Assembly (NCBI GenBank): GCA_012932295.1
Contig: JAAONU010000120.1
Location: 120,323-184,322, forward strand
Length of the DNA stretch: 64,000 nt
Direction of reading: 5' to 3'
Source of the DNA: Cyclina sinensis
Taxonomy: Eukaryota; Mollusca; Bivalvia; Venerida; Veneridae
Position numbers and translations under genes: made by a program. The notes beneath the pieces were generated by a model, which was not told the origin of the DNA, made no database searches, and saw only the letters and a list, made by a program, of their open reading frames with translations. Position 1 is the first letter of the stretch; every line of letters begins with the position of its first letter. Positions 37,337-47,454 of the stretch are shown here, in pieces.

Positions 37337-37519
37337 CGAAATAACGCCATGAACAACCGAAGAATACATTTAAATAAACAGAGATGAAAATATCGAAGTC
37401 TCGGAAGTGTTTGTATTTGTACATCTTAATAATAAATTCAATTTTTAAAAATACATTCCACAACTAGAAATGCTAACATCCAAGCGTTGAATTATTATGT
37501 AACAGGTGGTGAAAAATCG

Positions 37520-37592
37520 TGGCTCGACCGGGACTCGAACCCAGGGCCTTCCGCTTACAGGGCGGACACTCTACCAACTGAGCTACCAAGCC
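37520..37592 (-). tRNA. tRNA-Thr(TGT)-like gene inside the 3' LTR of TRIM copy 1
   Basis: 73 nt on the minus strand folding as a complete cloverleaf: acceptor GGCTTGG/TCGAGCC, D arm GCTC/GAGT, anticodon stem TCCGC/GCGGA, T arm CTGGG/CCCGG. The anticodon TGT is at 37559-37557. Position 33 is C, not the near-universal T. The A box TAGCTCAGTTGG and B box GGTTCGAGTCC are perfect. TTTTT follows 2 nt after the tRNA. It is probably an element part, not a decoding tRNA. Confidence 0.75.
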
Positions 37593-37791
37593 ACACGGTT
37601 CTGCCTTATCGATTAATCACCTATAAACCTGTACCCGGCTACATATACCCCCTCCAAATTTAGAATTCGTCCCGAATTCTCAGAGTCACAGAGAATATTG
37701 TAAACACATTCTCGAAGTGCCGAAGCAGTAGCCAAATTATAACGTAGGTTATTTACGTTGGGCGCCAAATGTAACAGGTGGTGAAAAATCG

Positions 37792-37864
37792 TGGCTCGAG
37801 CGGGACTCGAACCCAGGGCCTTCCGCTTACAGGGCGGACACTCTACCAACTGAGCTACCAAGCC
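37792..37864 (-). tRNA. tRNA-Thr(TGT)-like gene inside the 5' LTR of TRIM copy 1
   Basis: Identical to the one at 37520-37592 except for one base, which makes the outermost T-stem pair a C-C mismatch. It also has C at position 33 and the TTTTT run downstream. Confidence 0.72.
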
Positions 37865-38321
37865 ACACGGTTCTGCCTTATCGATTAATCACCTATAAAC
37901 CTGTACCCGGCTACAATTACACGTTGGATAAATCTTTATAGACCAATATTTGAACATGTAAGGGTGTCTGACTTTCATGCTTTTTCTGTTTTTATTATGA
38001 AATGAAGAAAATAAAAAATCGATGTCGGAACTATATCTGACAAAAACGTCCAAAATATTCTGACCACCAAAGTTTTGGTGTAGAATTCGCAGTTAATAAT
38101 GATTTTTGATATCAGCATCTCCTAAAATGCCTTGATACGTAGCTCGACAGAATGGAAGTGCCGATGTTTGGCGCGTGGCCTTGCATCTTTTAATAGAAAG
38201 CAATGCAAGCTACAGTTAAGACACACTCTTAAAGATTTATAAGATTTTTTTTCATAATTAATTATCAGCAACATAACAGACCAGACGCCTGACATAATAA
38301 AACATTGACTTCCTGAAAATC

Positions 38322-38383
38322 AGGGCCAATATCAATAACACTGATCGGTCCCGGACCGAAAAAGTGATAATGATATTGGCCCT
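38322..38383. repeat. 62-bp palindrome with a nested inner palindrome
   Basis: AGGGCCAATATCAATAACAC (38322-38341) is nearly the reverse complement of the sequence ending at 38383. The centre TCGGTCCCGGACCGA is a second inverted repeat. It could be a small foldback element or a cruciform-prone site. Confidence 0.8.
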
Positions 38384-38689
38384 CTTGTAGCTCAATGTGA
38401 TTGGCTTAAAAATTAGGGCGAAAGAACTGATCTTCTTCTTTCTTATATTATAATGGCTAACATTCATTTACTGATATAAGGACATGCGTAGGGTTAGGAA
38501 AAGAGACAGGTGCTAGGGATCCCAGGCTACTCAATCCTCCCAGGAGTGACCTAACACCGCGCAGAAAAAAGATGCAAAAACTAACACCTTAAAACCTTAA
38601 AAGCCTCAGTAAATTAAAATATGCATATGGTTTTTTGTGCAGAAGAGAGAGTAAGTAAGGTTAAAAATGAAAGCATAGCGTGATATTTA

Positions 38690-41010
38690 TGGCCAATTCA
38701 TGCAGCTAGCGTTGACTTAAATCCAGAGGCTGAGTCTGCGCTGACTACATTCTGTGGTAGAGTATTACACAGGTAGACTGTGCGTGGAAAGAATGAATAC
38801 TTGTGTGTATCATAAGTTGGTTGTACCAGGTGGTAAGCTTGGCTATGGTAGTGTCTTGATTGTCTCGTATATTGTTGTAGGTACTGGTTCATGTCCATTG
38901 CTACAATGTTATTAGCTATTTTATAAAAGAGGCATAGTCTGTTTTTGGTCCGCCTACTTTCTAGGGAAGGCAAATTTAATGACGTTACGATGGTTGTCAT
39001 AGAGGCTAGTGCCTTAGAATAGTCGATGGCAACAAATCGGGCTGCTTACTTTGTATAGATTCTATCTTGTCGACATCTTTCTTCAGGTAATGGTCCCAGG
39101 CTGCAGAAGAATATTCTGATGTTAGGCGTACAACTTAGTTATTTATATGCTGCTGTTTTAGTTTCTTCGGAAGCTGAATGTAAGTTGCGTCTTAAATCCT
39201 AGTGATTGACTAGCTTTAGTTGTGATTTAGTTTGTTTGTTTGGGTTTAACGCCAGTTAAAACAGCTCTAGTCATACCCAGGCGGTCAGTCCACCTACTAA
39301 GTGTTCCTGGGTATCCAACCAGTTTACTTACCAATTTCTCCGCAAGTGACTGACTACTTCCTCACTTGCTCCAGACGCATTGTCAGTTATCACGGAGAAA
39401 CTTTGCCGGTCCTGATGGGGATCGAACCAGGATCCACAATCCGATGCTCTACCGATTGAGCTAGTGTTCATTTGAGGCACTGAAGAACTGTTATCATTAA
39501 CAAAGACGTAAGAGAACTGCAGATTAAGAACATCAGCCTTTTCCTTCGATATGTTTCTTAAAATGCCATTTTCACGAAGAAGAGACACTCCTGAGAAATC
39601 ATTTTTACTAAACTCTTGATGAAGCCCAAAAATCGTTTGATTGTACCATGATTGTTTTCAGATTTGTCACACACTATGTTATTCATATAATCCCAATAAG
39701 TACACCTGGCTTTTGCTGAATAAGAACTTCTAATTTCTTTAACTTGGGTAATAGTTGGTAATTTTTGTCTTTTTCATTTTATTGTATAAACGATCACGTT
39801 TTTTATGAGTCTTTTGATGTATGAGTTTATTCATGGAATGTGGTGTCTTCTTCCAGAAACATGCTGGTATGATTTTTCAGTCAAAGTATTTAAGGTAGAT
39901 CTAAAGGTTTCCCATATCTCATTTACAGCCATGTTTTAAGATGTCTATTTGATGTAAATTCCTGTAAGCCTTTCTTTACTCCAGACCAGTTTGCTTTATC
40001 AAAAAGATAGATTTTTCATTTTTCTTTTGGAATATTCCTGACTGACGCTAACATGTCAACATATGGCATGCAGTTGTCGGTAAAGCCTGGTATTACTCTG
40101 ACATTTTCTACTAGCGATAGGTTGGAAACAAGAAACAAATCTAAACAATTTCTGGTTGTATCAGTAATACATGTGGGTTCATTTATTAACTGTATTGTCT
40201 ATACAGCTTAAAAGCTTTTTATTTTCATTTACATGGTTTGCTCCTGCTTTTTTTTGACACTAATACAAATACACCGCAGCCGGTTCTACCTTTACGAACT
40301 TATCTGTATACATCATAGTGAGAAAGAAAGACCAACATTTTTAATGTTTAGTTTCAGCCAAGATTCATTTCCAAGAACAATATCTGGATTTACAGAAGAC
40401 AGCATGTTCAGAAAGCCAAGATTTTGCTTTTTCACAGATTGACAGCTCACTGTTATTATTTTCAAGTGCTGTAAGTTGTATGTACCAAATACAGTAGACT
40501 TAGGTTGTCTATGACTGGTAGAAGATGTTTGTGTATTACTGACAACACGTTTACTACATGGAGTACTACTACGAATAGGATTTAAATGGTGGTTATTACC
40601 TGGTAAATGTACTTAGATGTTACCTGGAGAGTGTACTATTTCTGAGCTACATGAACTGACTGAAGATAATGAGGTATTTGTGTCAACTGATTAGGGTGCT
40701 TCAAACAGTGATGATGTAAAATCTGGTATGCCACAATTTAAGCATTCCCAGTATTCATCTGGATATTTTTTGTGATTCTGATTAGTAAGTGTGTTCATTC
40801 CTTGACACCCTGTATGGAATCATGTGTCACATTCTTCGTATAAAATACCCCGTTCTGGATCCCAATTTACTTGGGTATTACAAACTTAACAAATATCAGG
40901 TCTATCAATACCTGTATTCGGGCTTGAAATATCATGAGCAATGGAATTTAGACTCAAATATTTTTACTTTTTTAGAGAATTTCGAAAGATTTAGACTAAC
41001 TGCAAGTTCT
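38690..41010 (-). mobile_element. CR1/Jockey-type LINE with PHD-finger ORF1, internally deleted
   Basis: Reads leftward. 40900-40720 encodes a PHD-like finger ending YWECLNCGIPDF, with one stop inside. 40480-40100 is the endonuclease (HLKIITVSCQSVKKQ, PDIVLGNESWL). 40100-39600 is the endonuclease end and linker, and 39588-39465 is the linker into RT. The RT core is missing: a SINE at 39229-39463 sits at the junction. Then come the RT C-terminus at 39225-39010 and 39000-38698 (SFFPRTVYLCNTLP). Multiple stops and frame breaks mean it is dead. Confidence 0.82.
39229..39463 (-). mobile_element. tRNA-headed SINE, copy 2
   Basis: Same body as the SINE at 21693-21985: GGGTTTAACGCCAGTT, GGCGGTCAGTCCACCTA and TTTCTCCGCAAGTGACTGAC. 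The 5' tRNA head is cut just before the A box (TAGCTCAATCGGTAGAGCAT). No clear target duplication, consistent with a rearranged junction within the LINE. Confidence 0.88.
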
Positions 41011-41356
41011 TCACTCATAATATGAAGGGTAAAGGCCATAAGCCCCACCACACGCAGAATTAACCTGCACATATTTTGGAATGTCGTGAAAAAGAGTAAC
41101 ACTACATTGAAAAGTCACAGTCATAAAAAATGGAGAAATAGGACGTAAGTTGAACTCTATTGTCGATGGACCCTTTTCTACCGAATTATTGACTTACAAC
41201 CCTTAAATGGACGCTTGGGGAAGGTTAAAAGTGAATTATCCAATGAGAATTTAGAAGCAGTCGCCCCAAGCAGACACCGGAAGTTGATTCTTATATAGAA
41301 TTCAGTTTTATACGGCAGCCTTTTTCTTTCCGAGTGATAGCATGAGTTTTAAGAAT

Positions 41357-41968
41357 TGTTTCAGACTTCGAATGTTTGTGCAGGTTCTATTTATCGGGCT
41401 TTACTATATTTTGATGGCCGTATATCATGTCCACCTGACCGGCGCAGTGTTAGTTTAGTGCGGTCTGGTTCCTGCCATAGCTTAGACTCACAAGAGATGA
41501 GTGCCTCCCATATTTAGAAAATAAAATTTTGAATTTATCTGTTAGAAGGCGCATTCTGCATTTTATTTGGTCAAAACTGTCCCTAGAAATAATAATTATA
41601 TGCAAATGCCAAAATTGCCGCCTTACCAGAGGGCAGTTGATTTTTAGAATTCGGAAAGTAAAGTACGATTTTTGTATATCTCAATTTCACTACGTTTTTG
41701 GGCACAGATAGCATTGTTCAATAATCGCTATTCGCTATTCGCTAAACGCTAATCGTTAGTCACATTAGCTAGTCACCGCTATTCTTTGGTACATAGGAAT
41801 AAAAGTGAAAGAAGTAGCGCGTATATTGCAGTTTTTCTTGTTGCCCAAGACACTTGGTGAAGCTGCCCACTACAGCTGTGCAGTAGTGCCTTTGTTAGTG
41901 TACACCCCAGAGTTCTACAATAATTGAAAACGATGGTTATTTTTCAGTTATTGAACAGTTATTCTACA
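41357..41968 (+). repeat. 5' LTR of the BEL/Pao element
   Basis: TG...CA termini. Compared with the 3' LTR it has an extra GCTATTC unit in the CGCTATTCGCTATTCGC stretch near 41730. Confidence 0.95.
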
Positions 41969-42112
41969 GTTATTGAATAGTTGTTCTACAGTTATTGAAC
42001 ATTATCTGTAACGAGAAAAGTTGCAGTTACTTGGATTAATTACGTTCAAAGTTCAAATTACCTGGATTATATGTGTTTTATATATTCCGGACTGTAGACT
42101 TATTGTTAGAAG

Positions 42113-43474
42113 ATGGCTACCGGCTCGTCACTCGACGAACGAGAAGCCTCTATGAAGAAGCTAGTCGCAAGCTTCTCAAGGATTGCCAAGTCAAGTGAAA
42201 TTAAGCTGACAGCAGGCGACTCCGGGTTTCGGCGGTTGCGGAAAGAGCTGTGCGACTGCTGGGAGGAGTTGGTCGACGTACGTCACAGATGTGAGGCGTC
42301 ACTTAATGAAGATAAATTCAATGAAATACAAGAACGATACAACCAGTTGTTGTCCCGAGTTAGTGACTCGGTTGAAAGTTACACAAGTTCTGTTTCGTCA
42401 CGCAATTCCACAGCATCACAGAAGTGGAGGGCAGAACTGCGCCTTCGCCAGATACGCGAAAGACAGGAAATAGAACGTAAAAGTGAGGAACTTCGGCGGG
42501 AGCTCGAACTACAGACCGCCCGACATGAAGTAGAACTGGCCGAGATAGAAGAGGAGGAGGCTGATAACGACGGAAGCAGAGAATCATTATCGTCACCGGA
42601 CGCACCGTCACCGGACGACAAAGTGAGAAACTATGTGCAAAATTGTAGTAAGGACTTACCTGCCAATGGAGACAGTGACAAACTTTGTAACAATGTGCCA
42701 ACCGCTCAAATCAGTGTTCAGGACCTTTATGGTTTACCAAAACCGGAATTAATAAAATTCAATGGGAATCCTGCGGATTACTGTAAGTTTCTTAGCAACT
42801 TTGAAACAAACATTGAGGCTAGGGTAAGTGATAGTAGATTAAGATTAAACTATCTTATTCAATTATGTCAGGGAGATGCCAGATATTGTATAGAAGACTG
42901 TGTAATCTTGCCTCCGAACGAAGGCTATTTAAGAGCTAAAGAAATCTTAAAATCTAGGTATGGCAAACCCCATTTAGTAGCCATGTCACATGTAGAAAGT
43001 TTGATAAATGGCGGTGTCATTAAGAGTAATGATGTTAAGGGACTGATGAATCTGTCACTTCATATGGAAAAATGCCACATCACTCTCTCCCAGCTAGGTT
43101 TCATGTCTGATGTGAATAACACTGAAAATTTGAGAAAAATAGTTAGGAGACTACCGGTTCACATTCGGTCTAAGTGGGTTGAACGTGCGAGCAGCCTGAT
43201 CGAACTGGGAGTCGAACCAAGTTTTGATCACCTTTTAACCTTTGTGAGGGAACGTTCTGTTGTTGCAAACACAATGTATGGTTATGACCTTGCAAATGGG
43301 TCTAGTAAACAAACAAAGAATTTGCCTCGAAATTCACAGGTTAACTCTTCACAGCGTAATAAAGTTGTAACTCTGTCCACTGGATCTGATAAGAGAAACT
43401 CAGGTAAATCCCCCTCAGAAAAACCCCAAGGGATCGATTATCGTGTATTTATTGCAAGAAGGCCCATAAATTAA
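42113..43474 (+). CDS. gag: BEL/Pao gag
   Basis: 453 codons from ATG at 42113, after a 144-nt leader. Residues about 95-150 are Arg/Glu-rich and likely form a coiled coil. Residues about 210-390 match the DUF1759 gag domain of BEL/Pao elements (ELIKFNGNPADYCKFLSNFE). The frame then runs out: the CCHC knuckle (CIYCKKAHKLREC) is encoded from 43444 in the other frame. The switch lies in a run of A5-C4-AA-G3 near 43420; either a 1-base indel or frameshifting in translation could explain it, and the run is not a canonical X-XXY-YYZ site. Confidence 0.9.
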   Translation: MATGSSLDEREASMKKLVASFSRIAKSSEIKLTAGDSGFRRLRKELCDCWEELVDVRHRCEASLNEDKFNEIQERYNQLLSRVSDSVESYTSSVSSRNSTASQKWRAELRLRQIRERQEIERKSEELRRELELQTARHEVELAEIEEEEADNDGSRESLSSPDAPSPDDKVRNYVQNCSKDLPANGDSDKLCNNVPTAQISVQDLYGLPKPELIKFNGNPADYCKFLSNFETNIEARVSDSRLRLNYLIQLCQGDARYCIEDCVILPPNEGYLRAKEILKSRYGKPHLVAMSHVESLINGGVIKSNDVKGLMNLSLHMEKCHITLSQLGFMSDVNNTENLRKIVRRLPVHIRSKWVERASSLIELGVEPSFDHLLTFVRERSVVANTMYGYDLANGSSKQTKNLPRNSQVNSSQRNKVVTLSTGSDKRNSGKSPSEKPQGIDYRVFIARRPIN

Positions 43475-44700
43475 GGGAATGTACAGAGTTTCGGCTAATC
43501 GATATTGATTCAAAGCTGACAGTTATCAGAGAGCATGAAATGTGTGAAAATTGCATGAATTTTAAACATGTTGCCGAAAATTGTAGGAAAAATAGTTGTT
43601 GTGAGGTTTCAGGTTGTACCGGGAAACATAATACGATGTTTCACCGAGACTCTGGTCAAAATCGTGAGTATGAAAATGGTCAGGATAAATATGTTGCTGC
43701 TTCCGAGTCGCAGTCTAAACAAAATCAGGTAAGTTTGCGCATACTCCCAGTAGTCGTCAGAACGGCATCTGCACAAGTAGAGACTTATGCACTCCTGGAC
43801 GAAGGGAGTGATGTTACACTGTGTAGTGATAGTCTTGTCAAAAGGCTAGGGATTGAAGGTAAACCTTGTAACTTCACGTTAACCACAGTGAACAAGTCTA
43901 GTCAGAATATGACTGGCAGAGAAGTGCAACTGCAGGTAAGTGCATTAAATGGAGGTCAGGTTATTGACCTTCAAAAGGTATGGTCTGTCAAAACCTTGCC
44001 TATCTCCTTGCAGTCGTTGCCAGATCAGTCTGTAACAGGTAAGTGGAAACACTTAAGTGGTATTCATTTACCGAAAATTGATATCGATAAAGTCGAATTG
44101 CTCGTGGGAAGCGACACCCCAGATGCCTTCTTGGTAGAGGAGCAGCGAAGGAGAAAAGGGGGTGAGCCCTATGCAATCAGGTCGATACTAGGCTGGAGCA
44201 TTATCGGACCTACAGGTAAGAGGTCAACACTAGACCGCGGTAGTATCAATTTTCAGCCTGCATCTAGTACACAGTTGCAAATCGATAAACTATGGTCAGC
44301 AGACTTTCCGGATGTCAAGAGTTGTGGCGCGGGGATGTCACAGGAAGACCGTCGTGCACTCTCCATAATGGAAGGTACAGTAGTAAAAGAAAATGGTCAC
44401 TACAAGCTAGGGCTCCCGTGGAGGGACCCTAGTGTAAGTCTCCCAAATAACGTGAAGATGGCCACAGTAAGACTCGCTCACTTGAAAAGAAAACTACAAA
44501 GAGATGATCAGTTATTTAATATGTACAAGGAAACAGTAAATGAGTATATTGAAAAAGGGTACGCTTCCTTATTGGATGCCAGAGCAGGATTCGAACCCAG
44601 TCGAATTTGGTATCTGCCTCATCACCCAGTGCTCAACCCAAAGAAGCCAGGCAAGGTAAGGGTTGTCTTTGACTGTGCTGCTAGGTATCAAGGCACATAA
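43444..44700 (+). CDS. pol: BEL/Pao pol, part 1: zinc knuckle, protease, start of RT
   Basis: Opens in frame with the CCHC knuckle, followed by Cys/His-rich sequence (MCENCMNFKH, CCEVSGCTGKH). The aspartic protease motif is ALLDEGSDVTL. The N-terminal RT region with RIWYLPHHPVL and VRVVFDCAA leads to a TAA at 44698-44700, beyond which the same frame continues. The stop interrupts the RT domain and would truncate the polyprotein. Confidence 0.9.
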   Translation, partial: CIYCKKAHKLRECTEFRLIDIDSKLTVIREHEMCENCMNFKHVAENCRKNSCCEVSGCTGKHNTMFHRDSGQNREYENGQDKYVAASESQSKQNQVSLRILPVVVRTASAQVETYALLDEGSDVTLCSDSLVKRLGIEGKPCNFTLTTVNKSSQNMTGREVQLQVSALNGGQVIDLQKVWSVKTLPISLQSLPDQSVTGKWKHLSGIHLPKIDIDKVELLVGSDTPDAFLVEEQRRRKGGEPYAIRSILGWSIIGPTGKRSTLDRGSINFQPASSTQLQIDKLWSADFPDVKSCGAGMSQEDRRALSIMEGTVVKENGHYKLGLPWRDPSVSLPNNVKMATVRLAHLKRKLQRDDQLFNMYKETVNEYIEKGYASLLDARAGFEPSRIWYLPHHPVLNPKKPGKVRVVFDCAARYQGT

Positions 44701-46344
44701 TTGAATGATAATCTGTTACAAGGCCCCGACCTAACCAACAGTATTACAGGCGTGCTGATGCGTTTCCGGCAGGCCCCAGTAGCAGTAGTTGCGGACATAG
44801 AAGCTATGTTCCACCAAGTAAGGGTGCATGAGCATGATAGGGATGCCCTAAGATTTCTTTGGTGGCCCCAAGGTAACTTACACGAGGAGCCAAAGGAGTA
44901 TTGTATGAACGTGCATTTATTTGGTGCAACTTCGTCTCCTAGTTGTGCAGCTTTCAGTTTAAAGCGCACAGCCAAGGACAATGTTGACAAATTTAGTCGA
45001 GAAGCGGTAAGTACGGTCGAACGTAATATCTACGTTGATGACTTGCTTAAGTCTGTACTTGACCCAAGTTCGGGAATTAGACTTGCCACTGAGTTGAAAG
45101 AACTTCTCTCGTTAGGGGGCTTCAGACTCACTAAATGGCTTTCTAATAGTGAACATGTCCTGAACTCTATCCATGAAGCAGATCGAGCTGAACCGAGGGC
45201 AAAGTTAAACATCGACACCGAATCTTTCCGTGAGCGAACACTTGGGTTACAGTGGCTTGTTAATCAGGATAAGTTTGTGTTTGATATTAATCTCCATGAC
45301 AAAGGTACGACAAGACGCAGTATCTTGTCGGTTGCAAGTTTGTTGTACGATCCGCTTGGGCTAGTTGCACCGGTGACATTAATACCCAAGTTGATTTTAC
45401 AGCGTGCTTGTAGGCTGAACTTAGGCTGGGACGAACAAATTCCAGAAGCGGAAGCAGAAAAATGGTCACAGTGGCTAGCAAGTCTACCAGCATTATCGAA
45501 GGTGAGTATTAGTAGATGCATAATTCCAAGTGAGCTTGACAGGTCAACTTTGAGAGCTGAATTACATATGTTCAGTGACGCATTTGAATTGACCTATGGA
45601 TCTGCCGTGTATTTAAAGGTGTATGACGCTTACGGACACAGTAAGTGCAGCCTTGTTATAGGTAAGTCAAGGTTAGCGCCTATAAAAGCTATGTCAATTC
45701 CAAGGCTCGAACTGGCAGCCGCTGTCGTTGCTGTCAAATTTTATCAGATTGTGGTAGAGGAGCTTGACATACAAATTTCTGAAAGATACTTTTGGACGGA
45801 CTCCATGATTGTATTGGGGTATATAAGAAATGAACAGAAAAGGTTCAAGACCTTTGTTGCGAACCGACTGTCCGTAACTCATGAGGTAACGTCACCACAT
45901 GACTGGAGGTATGTACCCTCTAATAGTAATCCCGCCGACATTGCGTCAAGGGGAATCAATCCGCAAGAGCATGAAAGGCTTGAAACATGGTTGATTGGGC
46001 CTGAATTCCTTAAAAGGAATGAGGCAGAGTGGCCAGTACAGGTAGGCAACGTGACCTTACAAGAGGATGACATAGAGCACAAGCCTCGGGCTAGCGTACT
46101 AAATACTCAAGGTAAGTGTGATTTAAGCACGTTAATAAGTAAGTTCTCCGACTGGCATAAACTACAAAATGCAGTTGGTTGGCTACTGCGTTTTAAGTGG
46201 TTTATTGTTCAGAGATTCCCACCTGAAAGACGAAATCTTGGCGATAAGGTAAGTAGTAAGTCCCTTGGTGTGAGGGAGATGCAAATGGCACAGATAGCCA
46301 TATTCGATCAAGTTCAGTATTTAGCGAACGTTGTTTGGAGATAG
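44701..46344 (+). CDS. pol: BEL/Pao pol, part 2: RT and RNase H, integrase lost
   Basis: Same frame as part 1. RT motifs: [12 protein letters not shown] (motif A), [14 protein letters not shown] (motif B) and YVDDLLKS (catalytic motif C). RNase [28 protein letters not shown] and NPADIASRG. After 46322 the sequence jumps into the far end of pol, removing the integrase zinc finger and DDE core that should span over 1 kb. Confidence 0.92.
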   Translation: MNDNLLQGPDLTNSITGVLMRFRQAPVAVVADIEAMFHQVRVHEHDRDALRFLWWPQGNLHEEPKEYCMNVHLFGATSSPSCAAFSLKRTAKDNVDKFSREAVSTVERNIYVDDLLKSVLDPSSGIRLATELKELLSLGGFRLTKWLSNSEHVLNSIHEADRAEPRAKLNIDTESFRERTLGLQWLVNQDKFVFDINLHDKGTTRRSILSVASLLYDPLGLVAPVTLIPKLILQRACRLNLGWDEQIPEAEAEKWSQWLASLPALSKVSISRCIIPSELDRSTLRAELHMFSDAFELTYGSAVYLKVYDAYGHSKCSLVIGKSRLAPIKAMSIPRLELAAAVVAVKFYQIVVEELDIQISERYFWTDSMIVLGYIRNEQKRFKTFVANRLSVTHEVTSPHDWRYVPSNSNPADIASRGINPQEHERLETWLIGPEFLKRNEAEWPVQVGNVTLQEDDIEHKPRASVLNTQGKCDLSTLISKFSDWHKLQNAVGWLLRFKWFIVQRFPPERRNLGDKVSSKSLGVREMQMAQIAIFDQVQYLANVVWR

Positions 46345-46599
46345 TACGGGAGTACTTGCCGACCTTGCAGGTAAGACAAAATGGCTTAATCCCCAAAGGA
46401 ATATATCCGTAAATGACCTCGTTCTCGTCTGCGATGAACAAGCGTCTCGTGGAAAATGGCCATTAGGCATCGTTCTCGAGGTAAACAAAGGTAGAGACGG
46501 ACTCGTTAGATCATGTAAGGTCAAGGTTAATGGGTCTGTAAAGGTACGACCGATTACAATGTTATGTATGTTAGAGCAGAGCACCGTTCATGCTAACTG
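46345..46599 (+). pseudogene. BEL/Pao DUF5641 C-terminal remnant
   Basis: Preserves REYLPTLQVRQKWLNP and NDLVLVCDEQASRGKWPLG across the frame change at the deletion joint. It ends at the stop 46598-46600. DUF5641 normally follows the integrase in BEL/Pao pol. Confidence 0.82.
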
Positions 46600-46846
46600 A
46601 TAACAGTGGTAAGCAACATGAATTAACCTTTGATGTACATGTATGTTCTCTGCTATTTAGGCGTTACGATATTCTGTAAATCTAGTATAATTTAGATTAG
46701 TATGTCTCACCCTTAGAAGTTAATGAATGTTTTTTTTACTATTAAGAAATAGATAGTATATTCATTGTACATTCTTGCATTTGTATATTCTTCGTCTTCC
46801 CTTAAATATATGAATGAACTTATAGGAAAGGTTCATTGAGGGCCGG

Positions 46847-47449
46847 TGTTTCAGACTTCGAATGTTTGTGCAGGTTCTATTTATCGGACTTTACTATATT
46901 TGATGGCCGTATATCATGTCCACCTGACCGGCTCAGTGTTAGTTTAGTGCAGTCTGGTTCCTGCCATAGCTTAGACTCACAAGAGATGAGTGCCTCCCAT
47001 ATTTAGAAAATAAAATTTGAATTTATCTGTTAGAAGGCGCATTCTGCATTTTGGTTGGTCAAAACTGTCCCTAGAAATAATAATTATATGCAAATGCCAA
47101 AATTGCCGCCTTACCAGAGGGCAGTTGATTTTTAGAATTCGGAAAGTAAAGTACGATTTTTGTATATCTCAATTTCACTACGTTTTTGGGCACAGATAGC
47201 ATTGTTCAATAATCGCTATTCGCTAAACGCTAATCGTTAGTCACATTAGCTAGTCACCGCTATTCTATGGTACATAGGAATAAAAGTGAAAGAAGTAGCG
47301 CGTATATTGCAGTTTTTCTTGTTGCCCAAGACACTTGGTGAAGCTGCCCACTACAGCTGTGCAGTAGTGCCTTTGTTAGTGTACACCCCAGAGTTCTACA
47401 ATAATTGAAAACGATGGTTATTTTTCAGTTATTGAACAGTTATTCTACA
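46847..47449 (+). repeat. 3' LTR of the BEL/Pao element
   Basis: Preceded by a purine-rich stretch ending GAGGGCCGG. The TG...CA ends match the 5' LTR. It is followed by the AGAAT duplication at 47450-47454. Confidence 0.95.
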
Positions 47450-47454
47450 AGAAT

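Larger units (their letters stand above)
37498..37915 (-). mobile_element. TRIM-like miniature LTR retrotransposon carrying a tRNA gene in each LTR, copy 1 (418 bp)
   Basis: Flanked by ATTA (37494-37497 and 37916-37919). Two 146-bp direct repeats, 37770-37915 (5' LTR in the sense direction) and 37498-37643 (3' LTR), differ at one base; each starts TG and ends CA. On the minus strand the 126-bp interior begins TTTGGCGCCCAACGTAAAT, a TGGCGCC-type primer-binding site 2 nt after the LTR. It ends in the polypurine tract GGAGGGGG just before TATA and the 3' LTR. There is no ORF of note. Each LTR carries a tRNA-Thr-like gene and a T5 run. The near identity of the LTRs implies recent insertion. Mobilisation must rely on proteins from another element. 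Confidence 0.9.
41357..47449 (+). mobile_element. BEL/Pao LTR retrotransposon, young but internally broken
   Basis: LTRs of 612 bp (41357-41968) and 603 bp (46847-47449) start TG and end CA. They differ by about six substitutions, two 1-bp indels and one 7-bp indel, so are about 99% identical. The 5-bp target duplication AGAAT (41352-41356, 47450-47454) fits this superfamily. The interior carries gag, aspartic protease, RT, RNase H and the DUF5641 tail in BEL/Pao order. Three lesions are visible: a frame change near 43420-43440, an in-frame stop at 44698-44700, and loss of nearly all of the integrase near 46322-46345. It is not autonomous. I could not place the primer-binding site with confidence. 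Confidence 0.96.

Noticed and set aside
37644..37769. A primer-binding site derived from the LTR's own tRNA-Thr
   Set aside because: The PBS TGGCGCCCAACG would pair with a tRNA ending in GTTGGGCGCCA, whereas the LTR tRNA ends TCGAGCCA. The two are unrelated.
37520..37864. Two ordinary tandem tRNA-Thr genes
   Set aside because: They sit at the same place inside 146-bp direct repeats with TG/CA ends, PBS, PPT and a target duplication; the whole unit recurs at 48910; and position 33 is C. Mobile-element origin explains all of this.
42360..42701. Minus-strand ORFs opposite the BEL/Pao gag and pol
   Set aside because: Shadow frames of a well-supported coding strand.
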